64,000 nt of DNA from VXNE01 sp964518405 (GCA_964518405.1 CAZFGB010000059.1:1-64000), one strand, 5' to 3'. Positions 17,247-26,076 are shown, numbered from the stretch's first letter. The notes: generated by a model not told the origin, from the sequence alone. Numbers and translations: made by a program.

Positions 17247-17848
17247 GGCGCAACCGCATGCATAAGGCGCTTGAGCGCGGCCGCGAGGCGCTTCGCGGCG
17301 ATCCCGCGGTGGCTGTGCGCATTTTTGACCGCAGGCGCGAGTTCCGCGGCGGTCGCATTCAACTCCGGGACAAAGAAGTGCGGGTCATATCCGAATCCCT
17401 GTTTTCCCCGCGGCGTATCGACGATGATGCCGTTCCACGCCCCCGTGGCGAATATGGGCGCCGGGTCATCCGTCCGTTCGATGAATACCAACGCGCAGTA
17501 GAAATGCGCGCGACGGTCTTCGATGCCGTCCAGCGCGGCGATGAGTTTCCTGTTGTTGTCCTCGGCCGTGGCGTTTTCGCCCGAATATCTCGAGGATATG
17601 AGACCGGGCGCGCCGTTCAGGGCGGGAACGATGAGGCCCGAGTCGTCGGCGATGGCCGGCAGACCGGCGGCGGACGATGCGTGGCGCGCCTTGATCAACG
17701 CGTTCTCGATGAAGGTCGCCCCGTCTTCTTCCGGCGATGCCACGCCGAAGTCCGCCATCGGCCGCGGCGTGATGCCGGCGGAGGCCAGCAGACGGGAGAG
17801 TTCGGCAAGCTTGCCCGCGTTGGCGCTGGCGAGGACGGCGTCTCGCAT
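17243..17848 (-). CDS. rdgB: dITP/XTP pyrophosphatase
   Basis: RdgB removes non-canonical purine nucleotides (dITP, XTP) from the pool. The 201-residue Ham1-family protein has LASANAGKLAEL, DDSGLIVPALNGAPG and SSRYSG in the expected order, and FGYDPHFFVPE. It is cotranscribed with hemW (ATGA overlap). Its start codon lies inside a dispersed 77-bp repeat (17842-17918). Confidence 0.96.
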   Translation of the reverse strand: MRDAVLASANAGKLAELSRLLASAGITPRPMADFGVASPEEDGATFIENALIKARHASSAAGLPAIADDSGLIVPALNGAPGLISSRYSGENATAEDNNRKLIAALDGIEDRRAHFYCALVFIERTDDPAPIFATGAWNGIIVDTPRGKQGFGYDPHFFVPELNATAAELAPAVKNAHSHRGIAAKRLAAALKRLMHAVAP

Positions 17849-17918
17849 GGATCAAGCGTCTCCGGGAGCGTCAGCGACCGGGGGCGGTTGTTCCGCGGGC
17901 GGCGAGTTGGGCCGGGCC
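17842..17918 (-). repeat. 77-bp dispersed repeat family 2, copy 1
   Basis: This segment matches 40735-40811 over 77 bp without gaps, with 63 identical positions by my count. It spans the rdgB start codon and the gap upstream. On the minus strand it can be read as a proline-rich peptide ending in VADAPGDA and a stop, the counterpart of the TyrA N-terminal extension. Confidence 0.8.
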
Positions 17919-17988
17919 AGGGGAGCACGAGGGGCCACCCCTCGCGAGGAGACCCGCGGCGCCGACAGGCGACGGTCGTGGGGCGCCT

Positions 17989-18405
17989 TCATGGGTCCCA
18001 ATAGAGCGTCTGTTGAAATCGCAGCACCGCCGGACCGTAGCCGGGCAGGTCCGCCGTGATCTCGAAACGCAGCGTATCCCGGTCCTGGTAGGTCAGCATC
18101 GCGAGGTAGTAAACGGCTTCTCCTTCCCGCACCTCGCGAAAGTCGAGTGGCTGCAGTTGCCCAAGCAGGTTCTTGACGGTACCGGTCACCGATACCGCCA
18201 CGCTCCGCTCTTCTTCCAATATGGACACGTTCACCACGGCCTTGTCGCGACCCCTGACGACACCGTATCGCTCGGCGACTTCGGCGCGCAGGAAACTGGG
18301 GTTGAAAATGGAGTAATGCATTTCGTAGTCGCCGAACGTCTGCTTCTGCTCGGCCGACAGCGTCCCGGCAGCGAATGCGAGCGCGGCGATCGCGGCACGC
18401 TTCAT
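17989..18405 (-). CDS. DUF4426 periplasmic protein
   Basis: The 138-residue protein has a signal peptide (MKRAAIAALAFAAGTLSA) and a single DUF4426 domain with GDYEMHYSIFNPSFLRAEVA and FEITADLPG. It sits between metW and rdgB as in Pseudomonas-type genomes. Its function is not established. The start overlaps the metW stop by 4 bp, so it is part of the metXW operon. The 141-bp gap to rdgB carries the 77-bp repeat. Confidence 0.88.
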   Translation of the reverse strand: MKRAAIAALAFAAGTLSAEQKQTFGDYEMHYSIFNPSFLRAEVAERYGVVRGRDKAVVNVSILEEERSVAVSVTGTVKNLLGQLQPLDFREVREGEAVYYLAMLTYQDRDTLRFEITADLPGYGPAVLRFQQTLYWDP

Positions 18406-19010
18406 GTGACCGCGCGTCCCAGCCGGTAGAAGGCGGTGGTGCCGAACAGATTCGGAAAGCGGTTGATCAGATTGCCGCTCCGGTAGCCGCGGTCGACGGC
18501 AAACCGTTCGATGACCGCAATGCCCATGTCGAGACACAGCCGTTCGAAATCGGCGAAGGTGCAGAGGTGAATGTTCGGCGTGTCGTACCAGTTGTGGGGC
18601 AGGTGCTTGGCCATCGGCATGCGGCCGCGCGTCGCGAGCCACAGGCGGCATACCCAGTGACCGAAGTTGGGAAACGTCACGATGCACTCGCCGCCGATTC
18701 GAAGCATCTCTTCCAGCAACTGGTCGGGAGCGCGCACGGCCTGCAGGGTCTCTGTCATCACCACCATGTCGAAACTCGAATCCGGGAACCTCGCGAGGCC
18801 ATCGTTCAGGTCGTGCTCTATGACGTTGACGCCCGCCCGGATACAGGCGTTGATCCTGTCCGGGTCGATGTCCATGCCATAGCCGCGCACCCCCTTGTTC
18901 GATTGCAGGTGCGCGAGCAGTTCGCCGTTGCCGCATCCAAGGTCGAGCACGCGGGCGCCGGGTTCGATCTGGTCGGCGATGATCCGGAGGTCTTGTCTCA
19001 CCGGCCGCAC
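18402..19010 (-). CDS. metW: Methionine biosynthesis methyltransferase-like protein MetW
   Basis: MetW is a SAM-methyltransferase fold protein that is required with MetX for homoserine acylation in many proteobacteria. The 202 residues show the SAM motif VLDLGCGNGELL (21-32), MVVMTETLQAVRAP and the family-specific FPNFGHW. It overlaps metX by 13 bp and is translated with it. Confidence 0.95.
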   Translation of the reverse strand: MRPVRQDLRIIADQIEPGARVLDLGCGNGELLAHLQSNKGVRGYGMDIDPDRINACIRAGVNVIEHDLNDGLARFPDSSFDMVVMTETLQAVRAPDQLLEEMLRIGGECIVTFPNFGHWVCRLWLATRGRMPMAKHLPHNWYDTPNIHLCTFADFERLCLDMGIAVIERFAVDRGYRSGNLINRFPNLFGTTAFYRLGRAVT

Positions 19011-20140
19011 TCCGATGCGGCGCGGTCGAGATAGGCGGAGAGCACCTCCAGGTAGCGGGGAACCGGGAGCAGGAATGAGTCATGGCCGTGGCTGGCGTCG
19101 ATGTTGGCGCTGACCACGTCCTTGCGGGCCGCAATCAGCGCGTCGATGATTTCATCCGATCGTTCCGGGGCGAAGCGCCAGTCGGTCGAGAAGGAAATGA
19201 CCAGGAACTTGCACGTCGCGCGGCCAAGCGCGCTGACCAGGTCGTCCCCGTGGTCCCGGGCGGGGTCGAAGTAGTCGAGGGCACGGGTCATCAACAGGTA
19301 CGTGTTGGCGTCGAAGACCTTGGAGAAGGTCGTCCCCTGGTAGTTGAGGTAGCTCTCCACCTGAAACTCCACGCCGTGGCCGGACGCGATGTCGCCGGAC
19401 TTGAGCTCCCGTCCGAACCGGTCTCCCATGCTGTCGTCGGAGAGATAGGTGACATGGCCCAGCATGCGCGCCAGGCGCAGCCCGGTGTCGGGGTTGGATT
19501 CGACCTTGAGGTAGTCGCCGTCGTGATACTCGGGATCGGTGACGATGGCCTGGCGCGCGATCTCGTTGAACGCGATGTTCTGCGCGGAGAGCTTCGACGC
19601 GCACGCGATCAGCAATGCGTGGCGTATGCGGTCCGGAAAGTCGATGGCCCATTGCATGGCCTGCATGCCGCCGAGGCTCCCGCCGGCGATGGCGGCGAAC
19701 GATTCAATGCCCAGGGCATCTGCGAGCATGGCCTGGGTGCGCACCCAGTCCTTGACCGTCACCGTGGGAAACGTTGGCCCGTACGGATCCCCGGTGGCGG
19801 GATCGATGGAGCGCGGCCCGGTGCTGCCGTGACAACCGCCGAGGTTGTTCAGGCTGACGACGAAGTAACGGTCCGTATCGATGGCCTTGCCGGGGCCGAT
19901 GCACACGTCCCACCAGCCCGGCTTGTCGTCGTCCATGGTGTGAAAGCCGGCCGCGTGATGGTGTCCGGACAGGGCGTGACAGATCAGGATGGCGTTGGAC
20001 TTGTCGGCATTGAGCTTTCCGTAGGTCTCGTAGACGATCTCGAAGTGCGGCAGCCGGACACCGCACTGCAGGTCGATGGCCCCGAAACGCGCGGTCTCGG
20101 GGACAACCACGCCGACGGAATGGGGGGGCAAGGCTTCCAT
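18998..20140 (-). CDS. metX: Homoserine O-acyltransferase MetX
   Basis: MetX acylates homoserine in the first committed step of methionine synthesis. The 380-residue alpha/beta hydrolase has nucleophile Ser155 in GGSLGGMQ, the family motif GCHGSTGPRS (102-111), Asp in STDWRF and His in DASHGHDSF. In proteobacteria that also carry metW, MetX often uses succinyl-CoA rather than acetyl-CoA, so the acyl donor is left open. It lies 12 bp downstream of yggT. Confidence 0.94.
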   Translation of the reverse strand: MEALPPHSVGVVVPETARFGAIDLQCGVRLPHFEIVYETYGKLNADKSNAILICHALSGHHHAAGFHTMDDDKPGWWDVCIGPGKAIDTDRYFVVSLNNLGGCHGSTGPRSIDPATGDPYGPTFPTVTVKDWVRTQAMLADALGIESFAAIAGGSLGGMQAMQWAIDFPDRIRHALLIACASKLSAQNIAFNEIARQAIVTDPEYHDGDYLKVESNPDTGLRLARMLGHVTYLSDDSMGDRFGRELKSGDIASGHGVEFQVESYLNYQGTTFSKVFDANTYLLMTRALDYFDPARDHGDDLVSALGRATCKFLVISFSTDWRFAPERSDEIIDALIAARKDVVSANIDASHGHDSFLLPVPRYLEVLSAYLDRAASECGR

Positions 20141-20152
20141 GGGCTATCAGTG

Positions 20153-20752
20153 CTACGGACCGCCCCCGAACAGCGTCCGGAACAAGCCGGGCAACAGGTA
20201 GTGCTGCAGCAACCCGATCACGAGAAACACGATCAGGGGAGACAGGTCGAGACCGCCCATGACGGGCAACAACCGGCGCGCCGGCGCGAGCACCGGCTCG
20301 CAGACATCGCGCAGGAGGGAGGTGACCGGATTGTAGGTAGCGGGCGCAAGAAGCGAGATGATGATCATCGCGAAGATGGCGATCCAGTAGAAATACAGGA
20401 ACAGATCGAACGTTCGGTACACGCCGGCGACGATGGCGCCTACCGCCAGCCCCAGGGACTGCAGCATTTCCACGACGACCATGTTGTCGTAGCGGCCCGT
20501 CATGGCGGCGACCGCGCCGACTGTCGCGGCGCATGTCACCCAGGTGGCGAAGAAAGCGGAGAGGTCAAGATTCTTGTAGTTGGGTATGACCTTCCTCAAG
20601 GGGTTCAGCACCGGGTCCGTGTAGCGGACGATGCCCTGGGATATGGGATTGAAGAAATCCGCGTGCGTCGCCTGCAGGATGAAGCGCACGAGGAACAGCA
20701 CCGAGACTGCGCTCAACAAGTATTGAATGATGAAGGCAATCGGATCGCCCAT
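20153..20752 (-). CDS. yggT: YggT family integral membrane protein
   Basis: The 199-residue protein holds two YggT repeats, each with two membrane segments and an NPI/NPL motif (FFNPISQGIVRYTDPVLNPLRK and YNPVTSLLRDVCEPVLAPARR). It is nearly always next to proC and yggS, as here, 11 bp after proC. Its role is not well defined; a link to osmotic stress or cell division has been suggested for relatives. Confidence 0.92.
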   Translation of the reverse strand: MGDPIAFIIQYLLSAVSVLFLVRFILQATHADFFNPISQGIVRYTDPVLNPLRKVIPNYKNLDLSAFFATWVTCAATVGAVAAMTGRYDNMVVVEMLQSLGLAVGAIVAGVYRTFDLFLYFYWIAIFAMIIISLLAPATYNPVTSLLRDVCEPVLAPARRLLPVMGGLDLSPLIVFLVIGLLQHYLLPGLFRTLFGGGP

Positions 20753-20763
20753 GCTTCCCGCCG

Positions 20764-21576
20764 CTATTTGCCGAACTCTTCCGCGAGCTCTCGCGACCGC
20801 TGGCAGGCGGCCCGGATCGCCCTTGTGATCTTCGCCCGCACTTGGGCGGATTCAAGTATAGATATGGCGCGTTCCGTCGTGCCACCCGGAGACGTCACCC
20901 GTTCTCGCAGAACCCGGGGCCCGGCGCTGTCGGCTTCGGCCATGCGCGCGGCGCCCAGCACCGTGGCGGTTGCGAACCGCTCGGCGGTGGCGGCGTCCAT
21001 GCCGAGTTCGACGCCGGCCTCGATCATGCCTTCGAGCAGGTAGAAGGCGTAGGCCGGTCCGCTGCCGGACAGGGCCGTCACAGCGTGCAGAATGTCCTCA
21101 TCCTCGAACCAGACAACCGTGCCGGCGGTGGACAGAATCGTCTCGGCCAGGGTCCGCATATCGGGATCTACGAAGGAATTCGCGGTCAGTCCGGATATGC
21201 CCGCCCGCAGCAACGCCGGCGTATTCGGCATGCATCTCACGATCGGCTGTGTCGGAGATGACCAGCGGGCGATCGCCTCGATGGGCACACCCGCCGCGAT
21301 GGATACGACCAGTTGGCCGGGCGTCAGCGGAAGCGCTTCGACAACTTCCCGCATGACCTGCGGCTTCACGGCCAGAACGACGGCTTCTGCGGAGTCGATA
21401 GCGACGGCGTTATCCCGGGTCGTGAACACGCCTTCGAAGCGGTCGAGCTGACTTGCTATCGGATCGGCGACGACGAGTTCCAGTCGGTCGCCGGATTCCG
21501 GGTCGCCGGCCGCGCGCAGACCGCCAACGAGCGCGAACGCCATGTTGCCGCCGCCGATGAAGGCGATACGTTTCAC
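20764..21576 (-). CDS. proC: Pyrroline-5-carboxylate reductase
   Basis: ProC makes L-proline from pyrroline-5-carboxylate with NAD(P)H. The 270 residues start with the Rossmann motif FIGGGNMAFALVGGL, then VLAVKPQVM, RCMPNTPAL and the C-terminal helical motif with VTSPGGTTERAI. It shares one base with the yggS stop and is in the same operon. Confidence 0.96.
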   Translation of the reverse strand: MKRIAFIGGGNMAFALVGGLRAAGDPESGDRLELVVADPIASQLDRFEGVFTTRDNAVAIDSAEAVVLAVKPQVMREVVEALPLTPGQLVVSIAAGVPIEAIARWSSPTQPIVRCMPNTPALLRAGISGLTANSFVDPDMRTLAETILSTAGTVVWFEDEDILHAVTALSGSGPAYAFYLLEGMIEAGVELGMDAATAERFATATVLGAARMAEADSAGPRVLRERVTSPGGTTERAISILESAQVRAKITRAIRAACQRSRELAEEFGK

Positions 21577-22268
21577 TAGCCCCTCGGCCCGAAGATTGCC
21601 GTGCCTATGCGCACGCAGGTGGAGCCTTCCTCTATGGCGGCGCCGAAGTCATCGCTCATGCCCATGGAAAGGGTGTCCCAATGGGGTCCGCCGAACGGTC
21701 GGTGGCGGTCGAACAGTTCTGCCGTCAACGAAAAGCTCTCGCGCATGGATTGCTCATCCTCTTTCGGTGCCGGAATCACCATCAGTCCCCGCAGCCGCAG
21801 GTGCTCCATTTGGCGAACCGCATCGATGAGTTCACCGACGGCATCGGGTGCGATGCCGGATTTCTGCGGTTCGTCATCGATGTTGACTTCGATACAGACG
21901 TCAAGCGGAGCCAGCCCTCGGCGGCTGAAGTTTAGTCGCTCTGCGATCCTCTTTCGATCAAGGGCGTGCACCCATTGAAAGCTCCGCGCGATGTCGCGCG
22001 TCTTGTTGGACTGCACCGCGCCGATGAAATGCCAGGTGATATCGCGTCCGGCGAGAGACTTGAGCTTCGGCAATGCTTCCTGCAGGTAGTTCTCCCCGAA
22101 GTGCTGTACGCCGACGTCGGCGGCGGCGGCGATTTCTTGGGCCGAGCGCGTCTTCGACACGGCGAGCAGGCATACGTCGGCGGCCGATCGGTCCGCTCGC
22201 CGCGCCGCGCGCGCGATGGCGTGCTGAACGCGGGCGACTGATTCCTTGATGGATGGTCGAGCCCCCAT
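21576..22268 (-). CDS. yggS: PLP homeostasis protein YggS (PLPBP)
   Basis: YggS/PLPBP is a PLP-binding barrel protein without known catalysis that buffers free PLP. The 230 residues show Lys39 in LLAVSKT (PLP Schiff base), FGENYLQEAL, WHFIGAVQSNK and SMGMSDDF, and end in VRIGTAIFGPRG. It is the first gene of the yggS-proC-yggT-metX-metW-DUF4426-rdgB-hemW operon, divergent from pilT. Confidence 0.95.
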   Translation of the reverse strand: MGARPSIKESVARVQHAIARAARRADRSAADVCLLAVSKTRSAQEIAAAADVGVQHFGENYLQEALPKLKSLAGRDITWHFIGAVQSNKTRDIARSFQWVHALDRKRIAERLNFSRRGLAPLDVCIEVNIDDEPQKSGIAPDAVGELIDAVRQMEHLRLRGLMVIPAPKEDEQSMRESFSLTAELFDRHRPFGGPHWDTLSMGMSDDFGAAIEEGSTCVRIGTAIFGPRG

Positions 22269-22410
22269 GCCTCACGAGATTGCCAGTTGCGTGACCGAGG
22301 CAATTTAAGCACTAGCCGCACGCGATTGCAGAGATTGTCCGTATTCCGCGGGGCTTCGCCGGCGGATACTTTGCTGGTCGGGCATTGCGGCAACTCGGGC
22401 ATTCGCCAGC

Positions 22411-23445
22411 GTGGAAATCATCGATCTCCTTTCGCGCGCAATCGCCGTCGGCGCCTCGGACCTGCACCTGTCCGCAGGATTGCCTCCCATGGTCCGCGTC
22501 GACGGCGAATTGCAGCGCCTGGGCGATGCAACCGTTCCCGACCGGGAAGTTCGCGCGATGCTGGGCGCCGTCATGGACCGGAAGAGCCGAGAGGCGTTCG
22601 AACAGTCGCTCGAGGCGGACTTCGCTTTCGAAGCGAGCGACATCGGCCGGTTTCGCGTCAACGCCTACCACCACCACCGGGGTGCGGGCGCTGCATTTCG
22701 CGTGATTCCGTCGAAGGTCCCGAGCATGGCCGAACTGAACCTGGCGCCGGTGTTCAGGGAGATCGCCATGTCGGCTCGGGGTCTGGTGCTGGTGACGGGC
22801 CCGACCGGGTCCGGCAAGAGCACGACGCTGGCGGCAATGATCGACTGCATCAACAAGAATCGCCGGGACCACATCCTGAGCATCGAGGACCCGATCGAGT
22901 TCGTGCATGCCAGCCGCTCATGCCTCGTGACCCAGCGCGAAGTGCTGCGCGACACGTTCGGCTTCAACGCGGCCCTGCGTTCCGCGCTGCGGGAAGATCC
23001 CGACGTCATTCTGGTGGGCGAGATGCGCGACGTGGAAACAATATCCCTGGCGTTGACGGCGGCGGAAACCGGACACCTGGTGTTCGGCACCTTGCATACC
23101 GCGTCCGCGGCGAAGACGGTCGACCGCATCGTCGACGCCTTTCCCCCGGGCGAAAGGAACATGATCCGCGCCGCGCTGTCCGAGTCGCTACATGCGGTTG
23201 TCTCGCAGACGCTGCTCAAGGCGAGGAATGGCGGCCGCGTAGCGGCCTACGAAGTGATGTTGGCGACGCCGGCGATACGCAACCTGGTCCGGGAAGACAA
23301 GACGGCGCAGATGGTTTCGGTCCTGCAGACAGGCGCGGCCGCCGGCATGCAGACCCTGGATCAATGCCTGCGCGGCCTCGTGCAACGGGGGATCGTGTCA
23401 CGAGAGGCGGCCCGCGCGAAGGCGCGGATTCCGGAGGACGTCTGA
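22411..23445 (+). CDS. pilT: Type IV pilus retraction ATPase PilT
   Basis: PilT powers pilus retraction and twitching motility. The 344 residues contain GASDLHLSAG at the N-terminus, Walker A GPTGSGKST (130-138), Asp box EDPIEF, Walker B ILVGEMRD and the PilT-specific AIRNLVRE, which separates it from PilU. Translation starts at a GTG with no good Shine-Dalgarno. Divergent from yggS, as in Pseudomonas; pilU is not present downstream. Confidence 0.94.
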   Translation: MEIIDLLSRAIAVGASDLHLSAGLPPMVRVDGELQRLGDATVPDREVRAMLGAVMDRKSREAFEQSLEADFAFEASDIGRFRVNAYHHHRGAGAAFRVIPSKVPSMAELNLAPVFREIAMSARGLVLVTGPTGSGKSTTLAAMIDCINKNRRDHILSIEDPIEFVHASRSCLVTQREVLRDTFGFNAALRSALREDPDVILVGEMRDVETISLALTAAETGHLVFGTLHTASAAKTVDRIVDAFPPGERNMIRAALSESLHAVVSQTLLKARNGGRVAAYEVMLATPAIRNLVREDKTAQMVSVLQTGAAAGMQTLDQCLRGLVQRGIVSREAARAKARIPEDV

Positions 23446-23476
23446 TTTGTCGTTGCCAAGCGTTAACGAGCGCCTG

Positions 23477-23505
23477 TATGGCCATATAATTTTCGTATGG
23501 CCATA
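23477..23505 (+). promoter_or_regulatory. Twin TATGGCCATA operators and -10 box at the RHH gene
   Basis: Two perfect palindromes TATGGCCATA (23477-23486 and 23496-23505) are centred 19 bp apart, and the second covers the start codon. A consensus TATAAT (23485-23490) lies between them, with TTAACG (23463-23468) 16 bp upstream. The predicted start of transcription falls at about the ATG, so the message may be leaderless. Confidence 0.6.
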
Positions 23506-23781
23506 CCCACCATAAAGGCAACCTATACCTTGGATGTCGGGTCGGTACGGATGCTGGAATCGCTGGCAAACCGATGGAACGTCCCCAAGTCCGAAGTCCT
23601 GCGAAGGGCGATTCGCATCGCAGCGTCTAGTGCGTCCCCGGAGAAACAAGGCTCCTTGCATGCGCTGGACCGGCTGCAGTTTTCCGTGAGGGAGCGTGGG
23701 ATTGATCTTTCGGCGTGGGATCGGGAGATAAATGCGGAACGCCTCGAAACCGGGAATCGGGCGTTTCCCCGAACGCAATGA
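23497..23781 (+). CDS. Ribbon-helix-helix DNA-binding protein, orphan antitoxin-like
   Basis: The 94-residue protein has a beta strand (PTIKATYTLD) and two helices (VRMLESLANRWNVPKSEVLRRAIRIA) of the ribbon-helix-helix fold, typical of antitoxins and autorepressors. No toxin-like partner follows: argF is encoded convergently 37 bp on. Two identical palindromes at its promoter suggest autoregulation. No Shine-Dalgarno is visible and the -10 box is only 6 bp from the ATG. It may be a solitary regulator or the remains of a toxin-antitoxin locus. Confidence 0.75.
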   Translation: MAIPTIKATYTLDVGSVRMLESLANRWNVPKSEVLRRAIRIAASSASPEKQGSLHALDRLQFSVRERGIDLSAWDREINAERLETGNRAFPRTQ

Positions 23782-23818
23782 AACCAACTGATCGGGTACT
23801 GGAGGGAGCAACAAAGCG

Positions 23819-24727
23819 TTACCTCCCCCTCAGCAGGAACTCGAGCAGCGCCTTCTGCGAATGCAGCCGATTGCCGGCCTCCGTGAACACGACGGATCGC
23901 GGATCTTCGAACAGGTCGTCGCTGACTTCCTCGCCCCTGTGCGCGGGCAGGCAGTGCATGAAGATCGCGTCCTGGTCGGCGAAGTCCAGCAGCGAGGGGC
24001 TCACCTGGTAGCCGTCGAAGGCGTTCCGGCGTTCTTCCGCCTCCTTGTCGTGACCCATGGAAGACCAGACATCGGTAACCACGAGATCAGCGCCTTCCAC
24101 GGCCGCCCGGGGACTCTCGACCCACTCCGCGTTGTCGGTGTCGGCGAGCAGGTCGTTGTCCGGCCGATGTGATTCGGGGGTGGCGACCTTCAGGCGGAAG
24201 CCGAACTGCCTGGCGGCATTGATGTAGGAGTTGCACATGTTGTAGCCGTCGCCCACGAAGGCGACGGAGCTTCCTTCGATCGCTCGCCCTTGCACCTCCT
24301 CGTAGGTCTGGATGTCGGCGAGCAACTGGCATGGGTGGAAGCGGGCGGTCATGCCGTTGATGACGGGCACGCTCGATGCGCGCGCGAACGCCGTGACATC
24401 GTCGTGGCTCAAGGTCCGGATCATCACGGCGTCGACCATTTCGGAGAGCACGCGAGCCGTGTCCTCGATGGGTTCTCCCCGGCCTATCTGGGAGTCTTGC
24501 GGTCCCAGGTTGATCGCGTGTCCGCCGAGTTGGTGCATGCCGGTTTCGAACGCCACCCGGGTACGGGTCGAACTTAGCCCGAAGACCATGGCGAGCGTCT
24601 TGCCCTTGAGGGGCGCCCATGTCTTTCCGGCGGCGTGGAGACGCTTCAGCTCCGCGCCGCGCGAAACGATCCGTCGAAGTTCCTCGGGACTGAAATCCCT
24701 GAGGGTCAGGAAGTGTCGCGCTTGCAT
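23819..24727 (-). CDS. argF: Ornithine carbamoyltransferase
   Basis: ArgF makes citrulline from ornithine and carbamoyl phosphate. The 302 residues hold the carbamoyl-phosphate motif STRT (53-56), HQLGG, the ornithine loop region and HCLPAHRGEEV. It lies 4 bp downstream of argD, forming an arginine operon. No ArgR box was recognised upstream. Confidence 0.97.
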   Translation of the reverse strand: MQARHFLTLRDFSPEELRRIVSRGAELKRLHAAGKTWAPLKGKTLAMVFGLSSTRTRVAFETGMHQLGGHAINLGPQDSQIGRGEPIEDTARVLSEMVDAVMIRTLSHDDVTAFARASSVPVINGMTARFHPCQLLADIQTYEEVQGRAIEGSSVAFVGDGYNMCNSYINAARQFGFRLKVATPESHRPDNDLLADTDNAEWVESPRAAVEGADLVVTDVWSSMGHDKEAEERRNAFDGYQVSPSLLDFADQDAIFMHCLPAHRGEEVSDDLFEDPRSVVFTEAGNRLHSQKALLEFLLRGR

Positions 24728-24731
24728 GGAC

Positions 24732-25895
24732 TCATGCCATCGCCTTGACCAGGCGGACGACGGTGGCGACGACCTGGTCCGCTTCGTCGTCGGAGAGGAT
24801 CAGGGGCGGCAGAAGGCGGATGACGGTATCGGCGGCGACGTTGAGAATGACGCCGGCTTCCATCGCATCGGTCACCATGTTCTGGCACGGCCGATCAAGC
24901 TCGACGGCCAGCAGGAGTCCCTTGCCGCGGATGTCCTTGACGATGTTGCTACCGGTGAGACCCTCGCGGAGACCGGCGAGCATGCGTTCCCCGAGTTCTC
25001 CGGCGCGGTCGATCAGCCCGCCTTCGAGCTCGTCCAGGACCGCGTTCGCCGCCGCGCAGACCAGCGGGTTGCCGCCGAAGGTGGAGCCGTGGGTGCCGGC
25101 GACCAGCATCCGGGACGCAATGCCGCGAGCCAGGCAGGCACCGATGGGCACCCCGTTCCCAAGCCCCTTGGCGGTGGTTACCACGTCGGGAAGGATGTCG
25201 CTGTGTTGATAGCAGAAGTACTTGCCGGATCGGCCATTCCCCGTCTGCACCTCGTCGAGGATCAGCAGCCAGTCGTTGGCGTCGCACAACTCCCGCAGGC
25301 GGGCCAGGTAGTCGTCCTCGGGGATGTGAATGCCGCCCTCGCCGAGAATCGGCTCCACCATGACGGCAACGGCATTGTCGTCGTTTTCCGCGATCCTGCG
25401 TACGGCGTCGATGTCGTTGAAGGGCGCGCGGACGAAACCGCCCAGCAGCGGCTCGAAACCGGCGTGCACCTTGCGGTTGCCGGTGGCCGTGAGCGTTGCC
25501 ATGGTCCGGCCGTGAAAACTGTTGTCCATCACGACGGTGTGGGGAACATCGATGCCGCGTTGGTGACCGTATAGCCGCGCAATCTTTATGGCCGCTTCAT
25601 TCGCCTCGGCGCCGGAGTTGCCGAAAAACACGTTGTCCATGCCGGAAAGCGTCGTCAGCCGGTCGGCGAGCCGTTCTTGCCCGGCGATGCCGTAGAGGTT
25701 TGAAGTGTGGGTCAGTTTGCGCGCCTGTTCGGCGATGGCCTCGCTGACGCGGGGGTGCGCGTGACCGAGACCGGTGACTGCGAGTCCGCACAGCGCGTCG
25801 ATGTATTCGTTACCGGCGTCGTCGTAAAGCCGCGCCCCGCTTCCGGAAGCGAAAGTCACGGGAAGACGATTGTAGGTAGGCATGATGCTGGTCAT
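24732..25895 (-). CDS. argD: Acetylornithine aminotransferase
   Basis: ArgD transaminates N-acetylglutamate semialdehyde; relatives also serve succinyldiaminopimelate. The 387 residues from the ATG at 25895 have FFGNSGAEANE, SFHGRT, LILDEVQTGNGR and the PLP lysine Lys243 in TTAKGLGNGVP. An open frame continues to 26099 but the extra sequence has no counterpart in the family and covers a promoter-hairpin unit, so the shorter start was taken. Confidence 0.95.
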   Translation of the reverse strand: MTSIMPTYNRLPVTFASGSGARLYDDAGNEYIDALCGLAVTGLGHAHPRVSEAIAEQARKLTHTSNLYGIAGQERLADRLTTLSGMDNVFFGNSGAEANEAAIKIARLYGHQRGIDVPHTVVMDNSFHGRTMATLTATGNRKVHAGFEPLLGGFVRAPFNDIDAVRRIAENDDNAVAVMVEPILGEGGIHIPEDDYLARLRELCDANDWLLILDEVQTGNGRSGKYFCYQHSDILPDVVTTAKGLGNGVPIGACLARGIASRMLVAGTHGSTFGGNPLVCAAANAVLDELEGGLIDRAGELGERMLAGLREGLTGSNIVKDIRGKGLLLAVELDRPCQNMVTDAMEAGVILNVAADTVIRLLPPLILSDDEADQVVATVVRLVKAMA

Positions 25896-25968
25896 GGATA
25901 CGCCCTTTGGTTGCCAATGCCACGCAACCGTTCGCCTGGGGCGTCCAAGCCCTGCGGTCGCGCGGGCC

Positions 25969-25998
25969 AAAAACAAAGCGGGCAGCACGTTGCTGCCC
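25969..25998 (-). terminator. Hairpin with T-run in the argD leader, possible attenuator
   Basis: A perfect 8-bp stem, GGGCAGCA and TGCTGCCC with a 3-nt loop (25980-25998), is followed on the minus strand by CGCTTTGTTTTT. This is the form of an intrinsic terminator. It lies 74 bp upstream of the argD start and 12 bp past the putative promoter, so it may act as an attenuator or end a very short RNA. Confidence 0.6.
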
Positions 25999-26010
25999 TC
26001 CAAGACCAGC

Positions 26011-26038
26011 ATCGTAGCAGCGATTCGCGCCAGTTCAA
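26011..26038 (-). promoter_or_regulatory. Putative argD promoter
   Basis: On the minus strand TTGAAC (26033-26038), a 16-bp spacer and TACGAT (26011-26016) form a sigma-70-like promoter. Transcription would start just before the hairpin at 25980-25998, so it would have to read through that structure to reach argD. Confidence 0.5.
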
Positions 26039-26076
26039 GCGGGGCGTGGGGCGAATCGTTCCGTGTGCGCCAAGCG

